Source: Bacteroidales bacterium | GTDB lineage: Bacteria; Bacteroidota; Bacteroidia; Bacteroidales; Muribaculaceae | NCBI GenBank assembly: GCA_014800685.1 | Contig: JAAVFQ010000008.1 | Coordinates: 62,001-126,000 of the forward strand | DNA: 64,000 nt | Direction: 5' to 3' | Shown: positions 17,829-27,783 of the stretch, in pieces | How the letters are laid out: each line of letters opens with the position of its first letter | Numbering within the stretch: position 1 is the stretch's first letter | Program-made: the position numbers and the translations under genes | The notes under the pieces: generated by a model | Databases searched by the model: none | Seen by the model: the letters and a program-made list of their open reading frames with translations, nothing else | Told to the model about the DNA's origin: nothing

Positions 17829-18580
17829 GCCCCTTCGAGCGCTACAGGCCCTCCGGCCACGCTGTGTGTGCGCAGATACTCGGAAAACTTCTCTTTATAA
17901 GCATCCGAGACGGGGATGAATGTCTCTCCGAAGACGATGCGGGCACGGTCTACTATCGTAAGTTTGCTGAGATTAACTATATAAGACCTATGCACTCTCA
18001 TAAAGCGTTCGACGGGGAGCACCCCTTCGAGCTTTTTTAGATTGACAAGCGAGACTATGCTGAAGGGCTCGCGGTCAAGCACGAAGGTGACATAGTCGCG
18101 GCGTCCCTCTACATAAAGGATAGAATCAAGCGCTATCTGCACCGTCTTGTAGTCACTTTTCACTACGATGACATCCTTGACCAGAGCGCCGTTATGCTCA
18201 AGCGCATCCGACATCTTTTTCCATTCCACACCGCGATTGACAGCCCGCATAAAGTCGGCGAAGGCCACCGGCTTCAGCAGATAGTCCAGAGCATTAGCGG
18301 CAAAGGCCTGAAGGGCATACTGCTCGTATGCCGTCACATAAATTATGCGCGTAGAGCGCGGGGTGATCTGAGCGAGCTCTATGCCCCCTACGCATGGCAT
18401 ATTGATGTCAAGGAATATCAAATCTATCTCGCCGCTTACCACTTCGCGCACGGCATCCTGCGCAGATGCGTATGAGCCTACGAGGCTGAGCACCGGGACG
18501 CGCTCCACATAGTTCTGAATGAGTTCGCGAGCCAGAGGCTCGTCGTCTATTATTATTGTCTTGAGCTTGAGTTGATTCAT
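17822..18580 (-). CDS. LytTR-family response regulator
   Basis: REC domain (LIFLDINMPCVGGIELA, DYLLKPVAFADF) plus LytTR (VEGRRDYVTFVL, MRVHRSYIVNLSKL). Confidence 0.93.
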   Translation of the reverse strand: MNQLKLKTIIIDDEPLARELIQNYVERVPVLSLVGSYASAQDAVREVVSGEIDLIFLDINMPCVGGIELAQITPRSTRIIYVTAYEQYALQAFAANALDYLLKPVAFADFMRAVNRGVEWKKMSDALEHNGALVKDVIVVKSDYKTVQIALDSILYVEGRRDYVTFVLDREPFSIVSLVNLKKLEGVLPVERFMRVHRSYIVNLSKLTIVDRARIVFGETFIPVSDAYKEKFSEYLRTHSVAGGPVALEGAQ

Positions 18581-18642
18581 AAGTGATGAGTAAATAAGTG
18601 AGATAATTAAGCGATAGATGTGAGAAAAATCTATTTAATCTT

Positions 18643-19764
18643 TTATACGGAACTATGTGAAGCCGTTATTATGAGCCTGGCTGTGAAGATGCCATCTATG
18701 GCCTCGGTGACGAGCGTAGCCTTCTCGCCGTAGAGGAGAGAGAGCTGCTGGCGGATGTTGGCCAGGCCGATGCCGTGGGTGTTATATTGCGGCGGCAGGG
18801 GCGAGGGGGTTCCTCCGATGCGATAGGAATTGCGCACCACGAACTCCATGGTATCATTCTCTGCACGAAGGTCGATGTCAATGAAGGCACCGGCGGCCGA
18901 TTTGTCGCAATGCTTGAAGGCATTTTCTGTCAGAGTGAGAAGCACCAGCGGAGGGACGGTGATGTTATCATCCTCCGGCGGGGTAAGGCTCACGGTGAGC
19001 GGAAATCCCGACTCAAGACGCAGCCGCGAGAGAGCGATAAAGTCTCTGACCACTTCGGTCTCACGCCTGACGGAGACCTCGTTGACGTTTGACTCATGAA
19101 TAAGATAGCGCAGCATGGCGCTGAGGTCAAGGATAGCCTTCCCGGCACGCTCCGAAGAGATGGAGGTAAGAGCATAAATGTTGTTGAGGGTATTGAAAAG
19201 GAAGTGGGGATTGAGCTGCGTGCGCAGGTATTTCAGCTCGAAAGCCTGCACATTAGCCTCCGAAAGCAGACGCCGCTGCAGCAGATATTCCCGCTCTTCA
19301 TGCACTCTGATAGCATAAGCGAGCGCCACGGCCAGCACGAGATAGAGAAGGTCGCGGAAAAGAAAAGATATCCGCGGAGGGCCGGGGGGAGGGGCCATAT
19401 CTCCACATTTGGGCGCGCACCGCGCATGATGAATTTCCTTAATGAGACTGCCCACCTCAAGCGAGGCATACACGAAAAAGACCGTCAGCAGAAGATTCCA
19501 TCCGAAGAAGAGCCACGCTTTTTTTTCCGTAAGCGCACGAGGCACTATCAGATAATAATTTATGCAGAAGGCTACGACGCATAGCACCGGGATAGCCAGT
19601 CTTAACGAATCAAAATCCTTCTCTTCTGAGGAAGTCCAGGAAAACTCCAGCACCTGCGGCAGAATGAAGAGTGCCGCGATGAGAAAGATTATGATGAGAG
19701 ACCGTATGCTTCTGGAGCGCACTTTTATCTCTTCGGAGGGTGTGACGATATATTTTTCGCTCAT
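18643..19764 (-). CDS. LytS/YehU-type sensor histidine kinase
   Basis: TM segments then LRTQLNPHFLFNTLNNIYALTS and HGIGLANIRQQLSLLYG. Confidence 0.92.
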   Translation of the reverse strand: MSEKYIVTPSEEIKVRSRSIRSLIIIFLIAALFILPQVLEFSWTSSEEKDFDSLRLAIPVLCVVAFCINYYLIVPRALTEKKAWLFFGWNLLLTVFFVYASLEVGSLIKEIHHARCAPKCGDMAPPPGPPRISFLFRDLLYLVLAVALAYAIRVHEEREYLLQRRLLSEANVQAFELKYLRTQLNPHFLFNTLNNIYALTSISSERAGKAILDLSAMLRYLIHESNVNEVSVRRETEVVRDFIALSRLRLESGFPLTVSLTPPEDDNITVPPLVLLTLTENAFKHCDKSAAGAFIDIDLRAENDTMEFVVRNSYRIGGTPSPLPPQYNTHGIGLANIRQQLSLLYGEKATLVTEAIDGIFTARLIITASHSSV

Positions 19765-20016
19765 TGTCTGAGTATTAACTGAGGCCGGAGGGCCGGTATT
19801 CTACCGTTTTGGGCGGTAAAGATAGACATAAATCCTTTAATATCCAAACGCCCTTTCCCCTACTCTTTTAAAGGTTATAACTTTTCAAGCCAAACGCCAA
19901 TATTTATCCACCCAACCGCTGCATTATTAATTTTTTTTAAGAAAAAGAGATATTCCTCACGCCACTTCTCATAGCATGGCACACAATAAGACGTAAAGCG
20001 CCGACGTTATCCTCTT

Positions 20017-21453
20017 ATGGCTTTCAACAGTTTTAATTTCTGGCTGATATTTCCGCTTGTCTTCATCATTTTCTGGCTGATACCGAAAAGGTATGTAAAA
20101 GCCAGAAACGCTTATCTGATACTGGTGAGCTATGCTCTCTACATGAACTGGAAGCCTGCGTTTGCCCTTGTGCTTCTTTACGTCACGCTCGTCACATATT
20201 ATGGTGCCCGACTTGTCTATCCACGCACTGTGACCCGACGTCCTCTGCGGCTCTGCGTCATCATCACGCTTCTGGCCGCCGGGCCCCTCGTGCTTTTCAA
20301 ATATTATAATTTCGTCAACGACAACATCACCTCGCTCCTCTCCTCCGCCGGATTGCATTTCGCCCTCCCCGGACTCAACTGGGCCATTCCGGTGGGTATC
20401 TCCTTCTTCACCTTTCAGGCTCTCGGATATTTCTTCGACGTATATCGCGGACGCGAGCTCCCCGAAAAGTCTCTTCCAGACTATATGCTCTTCTGCTCCT
20501 TCTTTCCGCAGACAGCCTCCGGACCTATATCCACCACTGCCGAGCTCATGCCTCAGCTCAAGAGAGAAGTCTCTTTCGACTATCATCAGGCCATCGAAGG
20601 TCTGAGGTTAGTGCTTTGGGGGCTGGTGCTGAAATGCGTTGTGGCTGACCGTCTCGGGCTTTATGTAGACACCGTTATGGCCCACTACGAGCACTTCTCC
20701 TCCCTTAACTGCTTCTGGGCCGCTATCCTCTACACTCTGCAGATATATGGAGATTTCGCCGGATACTCACTGATGGCCGTCGGCATCGCAAAGACCCTCG
20801 GTTTTAATCTCACCGACAATTTCCGTCGCCCCTATTTCGCCGACAGCATCACGGAGTTCTGGCGCCGATGGCATATCACTCTCACCCGCTGGCTCACCAC
20901 TCACGTCTATATCCCTCTGGGTGGAAGCCGATGCTCCAAGACCAGACAGTATGCCAATGTGATGACCACCTTCCTCGTCTCCGGACTATGGCATGGTGCC
21001 AACTGGACTTTCATCATCTGGGGCTCTCTGCACGGATGCGCACAGATAGCCGAAAAGGCTCTCGGCCTTGACCCGAAAGGGAAGCTGAGCGCCCATCCGG
21101 CCATCAGGAAGTTCAGGCCGGTGAGGATTATCATCACCTTCCTGATAGTGACCTTCGCATGGATATTCTTCAGAATGCCCACTCTGGCTGACGCCATAGC
21201 CTTCATCGGACGCATATTCTCCGGGATACCCGGAGGAGAATTCATGGAGAAAGCCTCCAATACAGACCGTCTCCTCACCCTCTTTGCCATCTGCCTGCTC
21301 TTTGCCGCTGAAGCCCGCCGGGAATATCTGTCAGAACGACTCTCGGCGCTCGACTCTCCCAAGGCACGCTGGATAACCTGCATGTCGCTTTTCTGCATAC
21401 TGCTCTGCATGGGAGTCCTCGACTCCGGTTCTTTCATCTACGTCAACTTCTGA
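20017..21453 (+). CDS. MBOAT family O-acyltransferase (AlgI/DltB-like)
   Basis: GISFFTFQALGYFFDVYRG, FWRRWHITLTRWLTTHVYIPLGGSR, LVSGLWHGANWTFIIWGSLHG. Confidence 0.92.
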   Translation: MAFNSFNFWLIFPLVFIIFWLIPKRYVKARNAYLILVSYALYMNWKPAFALVLLYVTLVTYYGARLVYPRTVTRRPLRLCVIITLLAAGPLVLFKYYNFVNDNITSLLSSAGLHFALPGLNWAIPVGISFFTFQALGYFFDVYRGRELPEKSLPDYMLFCSFFPQTASGPISTTAELMPQLKREVSFDYHQAIEGLRLVLWGLVLKCVVADRLGLYVDTVMAHYEHFSSLNCFWAAILYTLQIYGDFAGYSLMAVGIAKTLGFNLTDNFRRPYFADSITEFWRRWHITLTRWLTTHVYIPLGGSRCSKTRQYANVMTTFLVSGLWHGANWTFIIWGSLHGCAQIAEKALGLDPKGKLSAHPAIRKFRPVRIIITFLIVTFAWIFFRMPTLADAIAFIGRIFSGIPGGEFMEKASNTDRLLTLFAICLLFAAEARREYLSERLSALDSPKARWITCMSLFCILLCMGVLDSGSFIYVNF

Positions 21454-21466
21454 GGATTCTATAGTC

Positions 21467-22372
21467 ATGAAACGCTTCATAAAGACAATACTGATATTCT
21501 TCGCAGCCATTGCCATAGCCGACATAGCCTTCGGAGCATTATGCCGCTATTTCAGCAAACACGCTCGCGGCGGCGACACTCATAATCAGTATGTCACCAC
21601 AATGATTCAGCAGGCCCCCGTCATCATCATGGGCTCATCAAGAGCTGCCCGCCACTACAATCCGGCAATTCTCGCCGACACTCTCGGCAGAGAGGTCTGG
21701 AACTGCGGGTTGGACGGCAACGGACTCCTTTTTCAATATGGAAGGCTACGGTTGCTGCTGGAAAGATATACGCCTCAGACAATTATCTATGACGTCATCC
21801 CGGCCTTTGACATCCGCGAAGAGGATAATCTTAAGGCTATTAAATGGCTTAACAGATGGGCTGACCATGCCGTGCTCGATTCTCTGATAGACGACGTGGA
21901 TCCGGCCGAACGGATCAAACTCCTCTCATCCTTCTACAGATATAATACCTCTTTCCTTCACATGGCTAAGGATAATGTCGGCTCTCCTCAGATATTTGAC
22001 CACGGCTTCCTGCCCTTTTACGATCGAATGGACTATGACGGTAAGGGTCCCGATGACAAACCTTCCGTCTGGCAACCGCTGAAGCGCGAATATTTTGAAA
22101 AATTCATCAACCTCTGCCGGGAGAAAAACATCCACCTCATTGTGGTATATTCACCCTGGTATAAAGCCCGCTCCAACCGGTCGCTCGAACCGGTCACCAC
22201 ACTCTGCCGTGAGAAAGGGGTGCCCGTCATAGACCACTATGCCGATCCGGATTGGGTGACAGCGCGGGAAATGTTTGCCGACCCTTCTCATCTTAATGAC
22301 CGTGGCGCCGATGCCTTCTCAAGCCAAATAGCATCTGAGATTAAGAAGGTAGAAACCTCAACGTATAAGTAA
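21467..22372 (+). CDS. MBOAT-associated SGNH-like membrane-anchored protein
   Basis: N-terminal TM, VIIMGSSRAARHYNPAIL, C-terminal DPSHLNDRGADAFS (catalytic D-x-x-H). Confidence 0.7.
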   Translation: MKRFIKTILIFFAAIAIADIAFGALCRYFSKHARGGDTHNQYVTTMIQQAPVIIMGSSRAARHYNPAILADTLGREVWNCGLDGNGLLFQYGRLRLLLERYTPQTIIYDVIPAFDIREEDNLKAIKWLNRWADHAVLDSLIDDVDPAERIKLLSSFYRYNTSFLHMAKDNVGSPQIFDHGFLPFYDRMDYDGKGPDDKPSVWQPLKREYFEKFINLCREKNIHLIVVYSPWYKARSNRSLEPVTTLCREKGVPVIDHYADPDWVTAREMFADPSHLNDRGADAFSSQIASEIKKVETSTYK

Positions 22373-22400
22373 CCCCCCACGCTCCAAAAAAACAATCATC

Positions 22401-22814
22401 ATGGGAAGAGTGCTTGCCATAGACTATGGTCAGAAAAGATGCGGAATAGCCGTCACTGACATTCTTAAAATATCTGCCAACGGACTCCCCACACAGTCCA
22501 CACCCAAACTGCTGGATTTCCTGAAGGAATACTGCGCAAGCGAGGATGTGGAGTGCATAATAGTAGGCTATCCGCGCACCCTCTCGGGAGAAGACTCCGA
22601 CAGCATGCGATATATCAGACCCTTTATGGGAAGACTCAGGAAGGCATTTCCGGAAAAACGCATAGAGATGAGCGACGAGCGATTCACGTCTTCCATAGCT
22701 CACCGCGAGATGATAGCCGGAGGATTCACTCGCTCTCAAAGACGCGAAAAGGGACGCGCAGATGAGATGGCAGCCGTCATCATTCTCACCGACTGGCTAC
22801 AGGCCCACTGCTGA
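22401..22814 (+). CDS. ruvX: Holliday junction resolvase-like protein RuvX/YqgF
   Basis: MGRVLAIDYGQKRCGIAVTD, DERFTSSIAHREM, DEMAAVIILTDWL. Confidence 0.9.
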   Translation: MGRVLAIDYGQKRCGIAVTDILKISANGLPTQSTPKLLDFLKEYCASEDVECIIVGYPRTLSGEDSDSMRYIRPFMGRLRKAFPEKRIEMSDERFTSSIAHREMIAGGFTRSQRREKGRADEMAAVIILTDWLQAHC

Positions 22815-22855
22815 CTCTGCGTGTCATAAATTTTTCATTTTCCCACGCCCTGACT

Positions 22856-25075
22856 TCAACTCCTGGTCACCTCTTTCACGCCCTTTACTGTCTTTATTTT
22901 GCGTATTAGCGAATTGAGGCCGTTAACATCCTCAATGCCTATCACCAGATAGCCGTTGAAGAGCCCATCATGCGAATCTATCGAAATATTGCGCAGTGTG
23001 CATCCCTTCTCTTTGGAGATGATAGAAGTGATATTGGTGACTATGCCAATGTCGTCATTACCGATGATACGCAGCGTCACAGGGCGGCTCCCTGAAGAGT
23101 TGCCGTTCCAGTCTACTTTTATTATCCTGTAAGGATACCTACGGCGGATGTTGGCTGCATTGGGGCAGTCTGTGCGATGAATTTTCACTACTCCATCGCT
23201 GCTGATAAATCCGAACACCGGGTCGCCATTGATAGGCGCACAGCATTTGGCAAACTTATAAGAAAGACCCTTGATAGATTTCTCCCCTATTATAAGCACC
23301 TCCTGAGAGGGAGCTTCCTGCTCCTCGGTGTGCAGCTCAAAGTCTTCGGCCGAGGCGCGCGACTCCGGCACGGATGCAGGGGCCGCTATTTCGCAATAGT
23401 CGGAAAGAAACCGCTGCACGTCAATCTTCTCATCGGCCAGGTCTGCGAAAAAATCATTGGAAAACTTATAGCCCGACTTCTTGATAAACTTCATCAGAAG
23501 CGCTTCGTCGAGTTCGAGCTTACGATTTTTGGCTCTGCGCTCAAGGAGCTCGCGGCCGAGCGTGGCCTTGTTGATTTTCGACTCATTAAGCGACTGGCGG
23601 ATTTTATTGCGGGCCTTCGAAGTGACCACTATGCCGAGCCAATCCTGCTTCGGAGTCTGCTGCGAAGAGGTCAGAATCTCCACAGTGTCGCCGTTGGCTA
23701 TCTTATAGTTGATTTTTTCATGACGCGAATTGACTATGGCTCCCGCGCAGTGCGAACCCACATTGCTGTGTATCTGGAAGGCGAAATCGAGCACAGTGGA
23801 TCCCTTAGGAAGACGGAAGAGGTCGCCCTTAGGTGTGAAGGCATACACCTCTTTACCGTAAGGATCGCTCTTCAGATTACGCATGAGCTGCATAGGGCCG
23901 GAATCGGCACTCTCCAGAATGTCACGGATATTATTCATCCACTGGTCAGTGCTATCGCTCTTCACCCCCTTATATCTCCAATGAGCGGCAAGTCCCTTTT
24001 CAGCCACAAGGTCCATACGCCGGGTGCGAAACTGAACCTCTACCCAACGATGGCCCGGCCCCATGACCGTAGCATGAAGAGACTCGTAGCCATTACTCTT
24101 CGGAATGGAAATCCAGTCTTTCATTCTGGAGGGATTGGCAGTATACATATCGGCGAGAATAGAATAGGCGAGCCAGCAGTCGCTCTTCTCCTTCTCGCGG
24201 GGAGTGTCTATGATGACGCGGATGGCAAAGAGGTCATAGATGCCATTTATATCCACCTTCTGCTTCTTCATCTTGGCCCAGATGGAGGAGATGGACTTTG
24301 TGCGCCCCTTGATGTCGAATTTGAGGCCGGCAGCCTCCAGCCGCTCCTTGACGGGAGCGATAAACTCTGCTATATACTTCTCCCTACTCGCTTTAGTCTG
24401 ATTGAGCTTGTCGGCTATCTGAGAGTATATTTCACGGTTAGTGTATTTGAGTGATAAATCTTCCAGCTCCCCTTTGATTTTATAAAGGCCGAGACGATGT
24501 GCAAGCTGGGCATAGAGGAAGTTGGCCTCAAAAGCTACGTCGCGCACCCAAGCCTCATCCGGGTGATGATTGATAGAGCGCATGAGCACCAGATTATGCA
24601 CTATCATAATGATAATGACACGGATGTCTTCGGCCAGCGAGACGAGAAGGCCACGGAAGTTATCCTGATGCACGGCATTATTGCGCGAACTATATTTTAT
24701 CACCTTCTGCATGCCCTTTATAAGGCCGCCGATGTCATCACCCCAATCATTTATCACCTCCTCTACCGTCAGCAATCCTTCATCTACGAAGGGGAAGAAG
24801 AGTATGGCAAGCAGAATATTCCTGTCGGCATCAATCTTCTCGGCGAAGAGACGGATGGTCTCGAGCGTAGAGATAGCATTGCAGACGCCATGCTCATCAT
24901 GCTTTCGCTCCGAAGCAGGCATGAGCCTTCTTAAAGAATCCCCAAGACTCCGACGCTCCGGGAGAGTCAGATTCTTGCTGATATAAGGATGCACGCTGCG
25001 CATCAGCGAGCGCACACGTGCCCTTTCGGTCTCCGAAAGCGATTCGCTCAGGGAGTATATAGGTTCATAGGTCAT
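22856..25075 (-). CDS. Bifunctional (p)ppGpp synthetase/hydrolase, RelA/SpoT family
   Basis: HD-like domain, synthetase KSISSIWAKMKKQ, TGS (AFTPKGDLFRLPKGSTVLDFAFQIHS), ACT domain. Start reset to MTYEP because the longer ORF overlaps the upstream gene. Confidence 0.93.
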   Translation of the reverse strand: MTYEPIYSLSESLSETERARVRSLMRSVHPYISKNLTLPERRSLGDSLRRLMPASERKHDEHGVCNAISTLETIRLFAEKIDADRNILLAILFFPFVDEGLLTVEEVINDWGDDIGGLIKGMQKVIKYSSRNNAVHQDNFRGLLVSLAEDIRVIIIMIVHNLVLMRSINHHPDEAWVRDVAFEANFLYAQLAHRLGLYKIKGELEDLSLKYTNREIYSQIADKLNQTKASREKYIAEFIAPVKERLEAAGLKFDIKGRTKSISSIWAKMKKQKVDINGIYDLFAIRVIIDTPREKEKSDCWLAYSILADMYTANPSRMKDWISIPKSNGYESLHATVMGPGHRWVEVQFRTRRMDLVAEKGLAAHWRYKGVKSDSTDQWMNNIRDILESADSGPMQLMRNLKSDPYGKEVYAFTPKGDLFRLPKGSTVLDFAFQIHSNVGSHCAGAIVNSRHEKINYKIANGDTVEILTSSQQTPKQDWLGIVVTSKARNKIRQSLNESKINKATLGRELLERRAKNRKLELDEALLMKFIKKSGYKFSNDFFADLADEKIDVQRFLSDYCEIAAPASVPESRASAEDFELHTEEQEAPSQEVLIIGEKSIKGLSYKFAKCCAPINGDPVFGFISSDGVVKIHRTDCPNAANIRRRYPYRIIKVDWNGNSSGSRPVTLRIIGNDDIGIVTNITSIISKEKGCTLRNISIDSHDGLFNGYLVIGIEDVNGLNSLIRKIKTVKGVKEVTRS

Positions 25076-25127
25076 GTCGGTATCAATTATATAGGCAATA
25101 GAGGAGAGATCGGTAGAGAATAAGGCA

Positions 25128-26180
25128 TCAGGGATGAGAGCGTATGAAACTGAAGATAGTATCGTATGCTGCATTTCTCACCGGCTCGCGGCTGAGAATG
25201 AGGTCATGCAGACCGGAGTCTATAGTGCAGACCACACGATCATGTCCGAGTTTTTCCCCTCGCTTCTGAAGCATTTCAGGGTCGAGCACGGCATCGCCAT
25301 TCTGGAAATCAGGCTCCCAGTTGCAACCCTCGATATGCTTGCTGGAATGCATCACCAGAATCGGGACCACAATGTGGGAGGCATTCTTCATAAGCTGAGA
25401 CTGCGCCCTGCTGATAGCCCTTATCCAGCTCATCGTCACGGGAGGAGAATAGATCATCTTCCAGTCGGTGTTATATTCCCATTCGCCATGATACTCTTTG
25501 AGAAGGCTGTATGCATAGCCGTCACAATGCCCCTGAGGGATTTTAACATTCTTGGTCACCGCGCCGCAAGCACTTATGACAGGGATGAGGCATTTCCGAT
25601 AGAAGGCATTGAAATCCCACTCCAAAAAGGGAGAATCAGTCACTACCCTCTTCACCCCGACTCTCGCACCCCTCTCGGATGCGAAAAGGGCCACGGTAAG
25701 ACCACCGGTGCTGTGGCCGCCGAGCGTAATGTCGGTGATGCCATCTCTTCTCATCTGAGCGAGAGCAGAGTCGATGTCCTGAAAATATTCCTGCTGGCGA
25801 CGGATATTGAAAGGATATTGCCAGGGCTCAAGGCTCCGGCCATAGCGCCGCAGGTCTACGGCATAGAAATGATAACCGGAATCCACAAACCGCTCTCCCA
25901 TCTCCTTCTGGAAGAAATAATCATTAAAGCCGTGGATATAGAGAAATCCCTTTCTGGAAGGCGACTTGGCAAGTTTTCGCACTATTGTGCTTCTGCATGG
26001 TCCATCGAATGCTTCCCCCTGATTCACATATCGGGCCTCATAACCTTCAAGGATGTCTGGATGCCACGCAGTGTCAGTAGTCGCTCTCTTAGGGCCCTTA
26101 TATTTTTCCCCTGAAGCCGACCCGCCGAAACATATCACAATGGCTAAAAATGCGGGAACAAGAAGAAGTAGTCTTTTCAT
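25128..26180 (-). CDS. Alpha/beta hydrolase (lysophospholipase-like)
   Basis: YIHGFNDYFFQ, LGGHSTGGLTVALFAS, C-terminal GLHDLILSREP. Confidence 0.85.
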   Translation of the reverse strand: MKRLLLLVPAFLAIVICFGGSASGEKYKGPKRATTDTAWHPDILEGYEARYVNQGEAFDGPCRSTIVRKLAKSPSRKGFLYIHGFNDYFFQKEMGERFVDSGYHFYAVDLRRYGRSLEPWQYPFNIRRQQEYFQDIDSALAQMRRDGITDITLGGHSTGGLTVALFASERGARVGVKRVVTDSPFLEWDFNAFYRKCLIPVISACGAVTKNVKIPQGHCDGYAYSLLKEYHGEWEYNTDWKMIYSPPVTMSWIRAISRAQSQLMKNASHIVVPILVMHSSKHIEGCNWEPDFQNGDAVLDPEMLQKRGEKLGHDRVVCTIDSGLHDLILSREPVRNAAYDTIFSFIRSHP

Positions 26181-26437
26181 TTTAATAAATCGTTAGGAGG
26201 CGTCTGTCAGTGGCAAATGACCGCTGAAATATCTTCAATGATAACAACCCACCGGAAAGATAGTTCTGAGAGGTATTTTTTTAAGAACCTAATACTTGTT
26301 TATATCTCTATTAATCAATAATTTGGATATATACATACTTACTTTTCGGCCATCGGGTTGCCTCCTGTCTGTTTATTGGAAAATAATATTACGGATTTTT
26401 TTCTTTAATTTTTCTTTGCTGTGTGAGAAATTCATTG

Positions 26438-26445
26438 TATCTTTG
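26438..26445 (+). promoter_or_regulatory. -7 box TATCTTTG of the citrate lyase operon
   Basis: TTTG at 26415-26418, 19-bp spacer, TATCTTTG. Confidence 0.6.
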
Positions 26446-26530
26446 TGGCGTTAAGCAATCGGAATGTAAAGACATCTCCGGGCCGGCGGACTAAAATCAT
26501 CGTCCGCCAAGGACTTACCCAAAGCAAAAT

Positions 26531-26568
26531 AAGTAAGTGAGAAAATTAATGTGCATATAAAACTTACT
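26531..26568 (+). repeat. Minimal copy of the AAGTAAGT element in the citD leader
   Basis: AAGTAAGTGAGAAAATTAATGTGCATATAAAACTTACT. Confidence 0.6.
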
Positions 26569-26582
26569 CATAAACTATATTC

Positions 26583-26864
26583 ATGGAACTCAAAACCGCT
26601 CATGCCGGAACTCTCGAATCCGGCGACATCCTCATTCAGATCTTCCCTGCTGAAAAGCCGGGCCTCGAGATCGCTCTCGACAGCACGGTAGCTTATCAGT
26701 TTGGCGACCAGATTAAGAAGGTGATAGCCGAGACCGCCAAGGAGCTCGGACTCGAAAATGCCCGCATTTCCGCCACCGATAAGGGAGCTCTTGACTGCAC
26801 AGTCCGCGCAAGAACCACTGCAGCCGTGGTGCGCGCCACAGGTAAAGATGTTTGGGCTGATTAA
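26583..26864 (+). CDS. citD: Citrate lyase acyl carrier protein (gamma)
   Basis: AGTLESGDILIQIFP, position in citDEFXC(G). Confidence 0.93.
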   Translation: MELKTAHAGTLESGDILIQIFPAEKPGLEIALDSTVAYQFGDQIKKVIAETAKELGLENARISATDKGALDCTVRARTTAAVVRATGKDVWAD

Positions 26865-26891
26865 ATCCGTCTTAAATAACTATCCCCTACC

Positions 26892-27779
26892 ATGCAAAGA
26901 CTTAGAAGAACTATGATGTTTGTGCCGGGCAATAATCCCGGCATGATGGCTGATGCCCATATATATGGTCCCGACTCTATCATGCTCGACCTCGAAGATT
27001 CGGTCACTATGACTGAGAAGGACACCGCTCGCCTCCTCGTATACAACGCTCTTAAAACCATTGACTACGGCGACACTGAAATGGTGGTGCGCATCAATCC
27101 GCTCAACACTCCTTACGGCAAGAAAGACATCGAAGCCGTAGTGAAGGCCGGTGTGGACGTTATCCGCATGCCCAAGACAGAGACCGCCGAAGAGGTCAGA
27201 GAAGTGGAACGCGAAATCGAGCGCGTGGAGAAAGAGATAGGATGTCTCGGCCGCACTAAGATAATGGCCGCCATCGAGAGCACTCTCGGCGTAGTAAATG
27301 CCTACGACATCGCCACCGCCTCCCCCAGAATGATGGGTATCGCTCTCGGAGCAGAAGACTATTGCGCCAACCTCAAGGCTCAGCGCACCAAAGGTGGCGA
27401 AGAGCTTCGTCTCGCCAGAGAGACTATCGTGGTGGCTGCTCGTGCTGCCGGAATTGATGCGCTCGACACTGTCTTCTCCAACCTCAATGATATGGAGACA
27501 TTCCGCAATGAAGTGGAATACATCAAGTCTCTCGGCTTCGATGGAAAATCCATCATCAATCCCCGACAGATTGAAGTAGTCAACGAAATCTTCGCCCCCA
27601 AAGAGAAAGAAATAGAGAAAGCCCGCGCTATCGTGGCAGCCATCAAGGAGGCCGAGAAGAAGGGCTCCGGAGTCATTGCGCTCAACGGCAAAATGATCGA
27701 CCGCCCCGTTGTGATCCGCGCTCAGAGAACCATTGACCTGGCCGTTGCGTCCGGCATCCTTTCACCCGAAGAAATCTAA
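26892..27779 (+). CDS. citE: Citrate lyase beta subunit
   Basis: RRTMMFVPGNNPGMMADAHIYGPDSIMLDLEDSV. Confidence 0.95.
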   Translation: MQRLRRTMMFVPGNNPGMMADAHIYGPDSIMLDLEDSVTMTEKDTARLLVYNALKTIDYGDTEMVVRINPLNTPYGKKDIEAVVKAGVDVIRMPKTETAEEVREVEREIERVEKEIGCLGRTKIMAAIESTLGVVNAYDIATASPRMMGIALGAEDYCANLKAQRTKGGEELRLARETIVVAARAAGIDALDTVFSNLNDMETFRNEVEYIKSLGFDGKSIINPRQIEVVNEIFAPKEKEIEKARAIVAAIKEAEKKGSGVIALNGKMIDRPVVIRAQRTIDLAVASGILSPEEI

Positions 27780-27783
27780 TACG

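Noticed and set aside
23177-24454. 425-aa plus-strand ORF inside relA/spoT
   Set aside because: Antisense of a well-recognised RelA/SpoT gene; codon-bias artefact.
25076-25174. N-terminal extension of the RelA/SpoT ORF (MQHTILSSVSY...)
   Set aside because: Overlaps the end of the upstream hydrolase gene; MTYEP at 25075 is the more plausible start.
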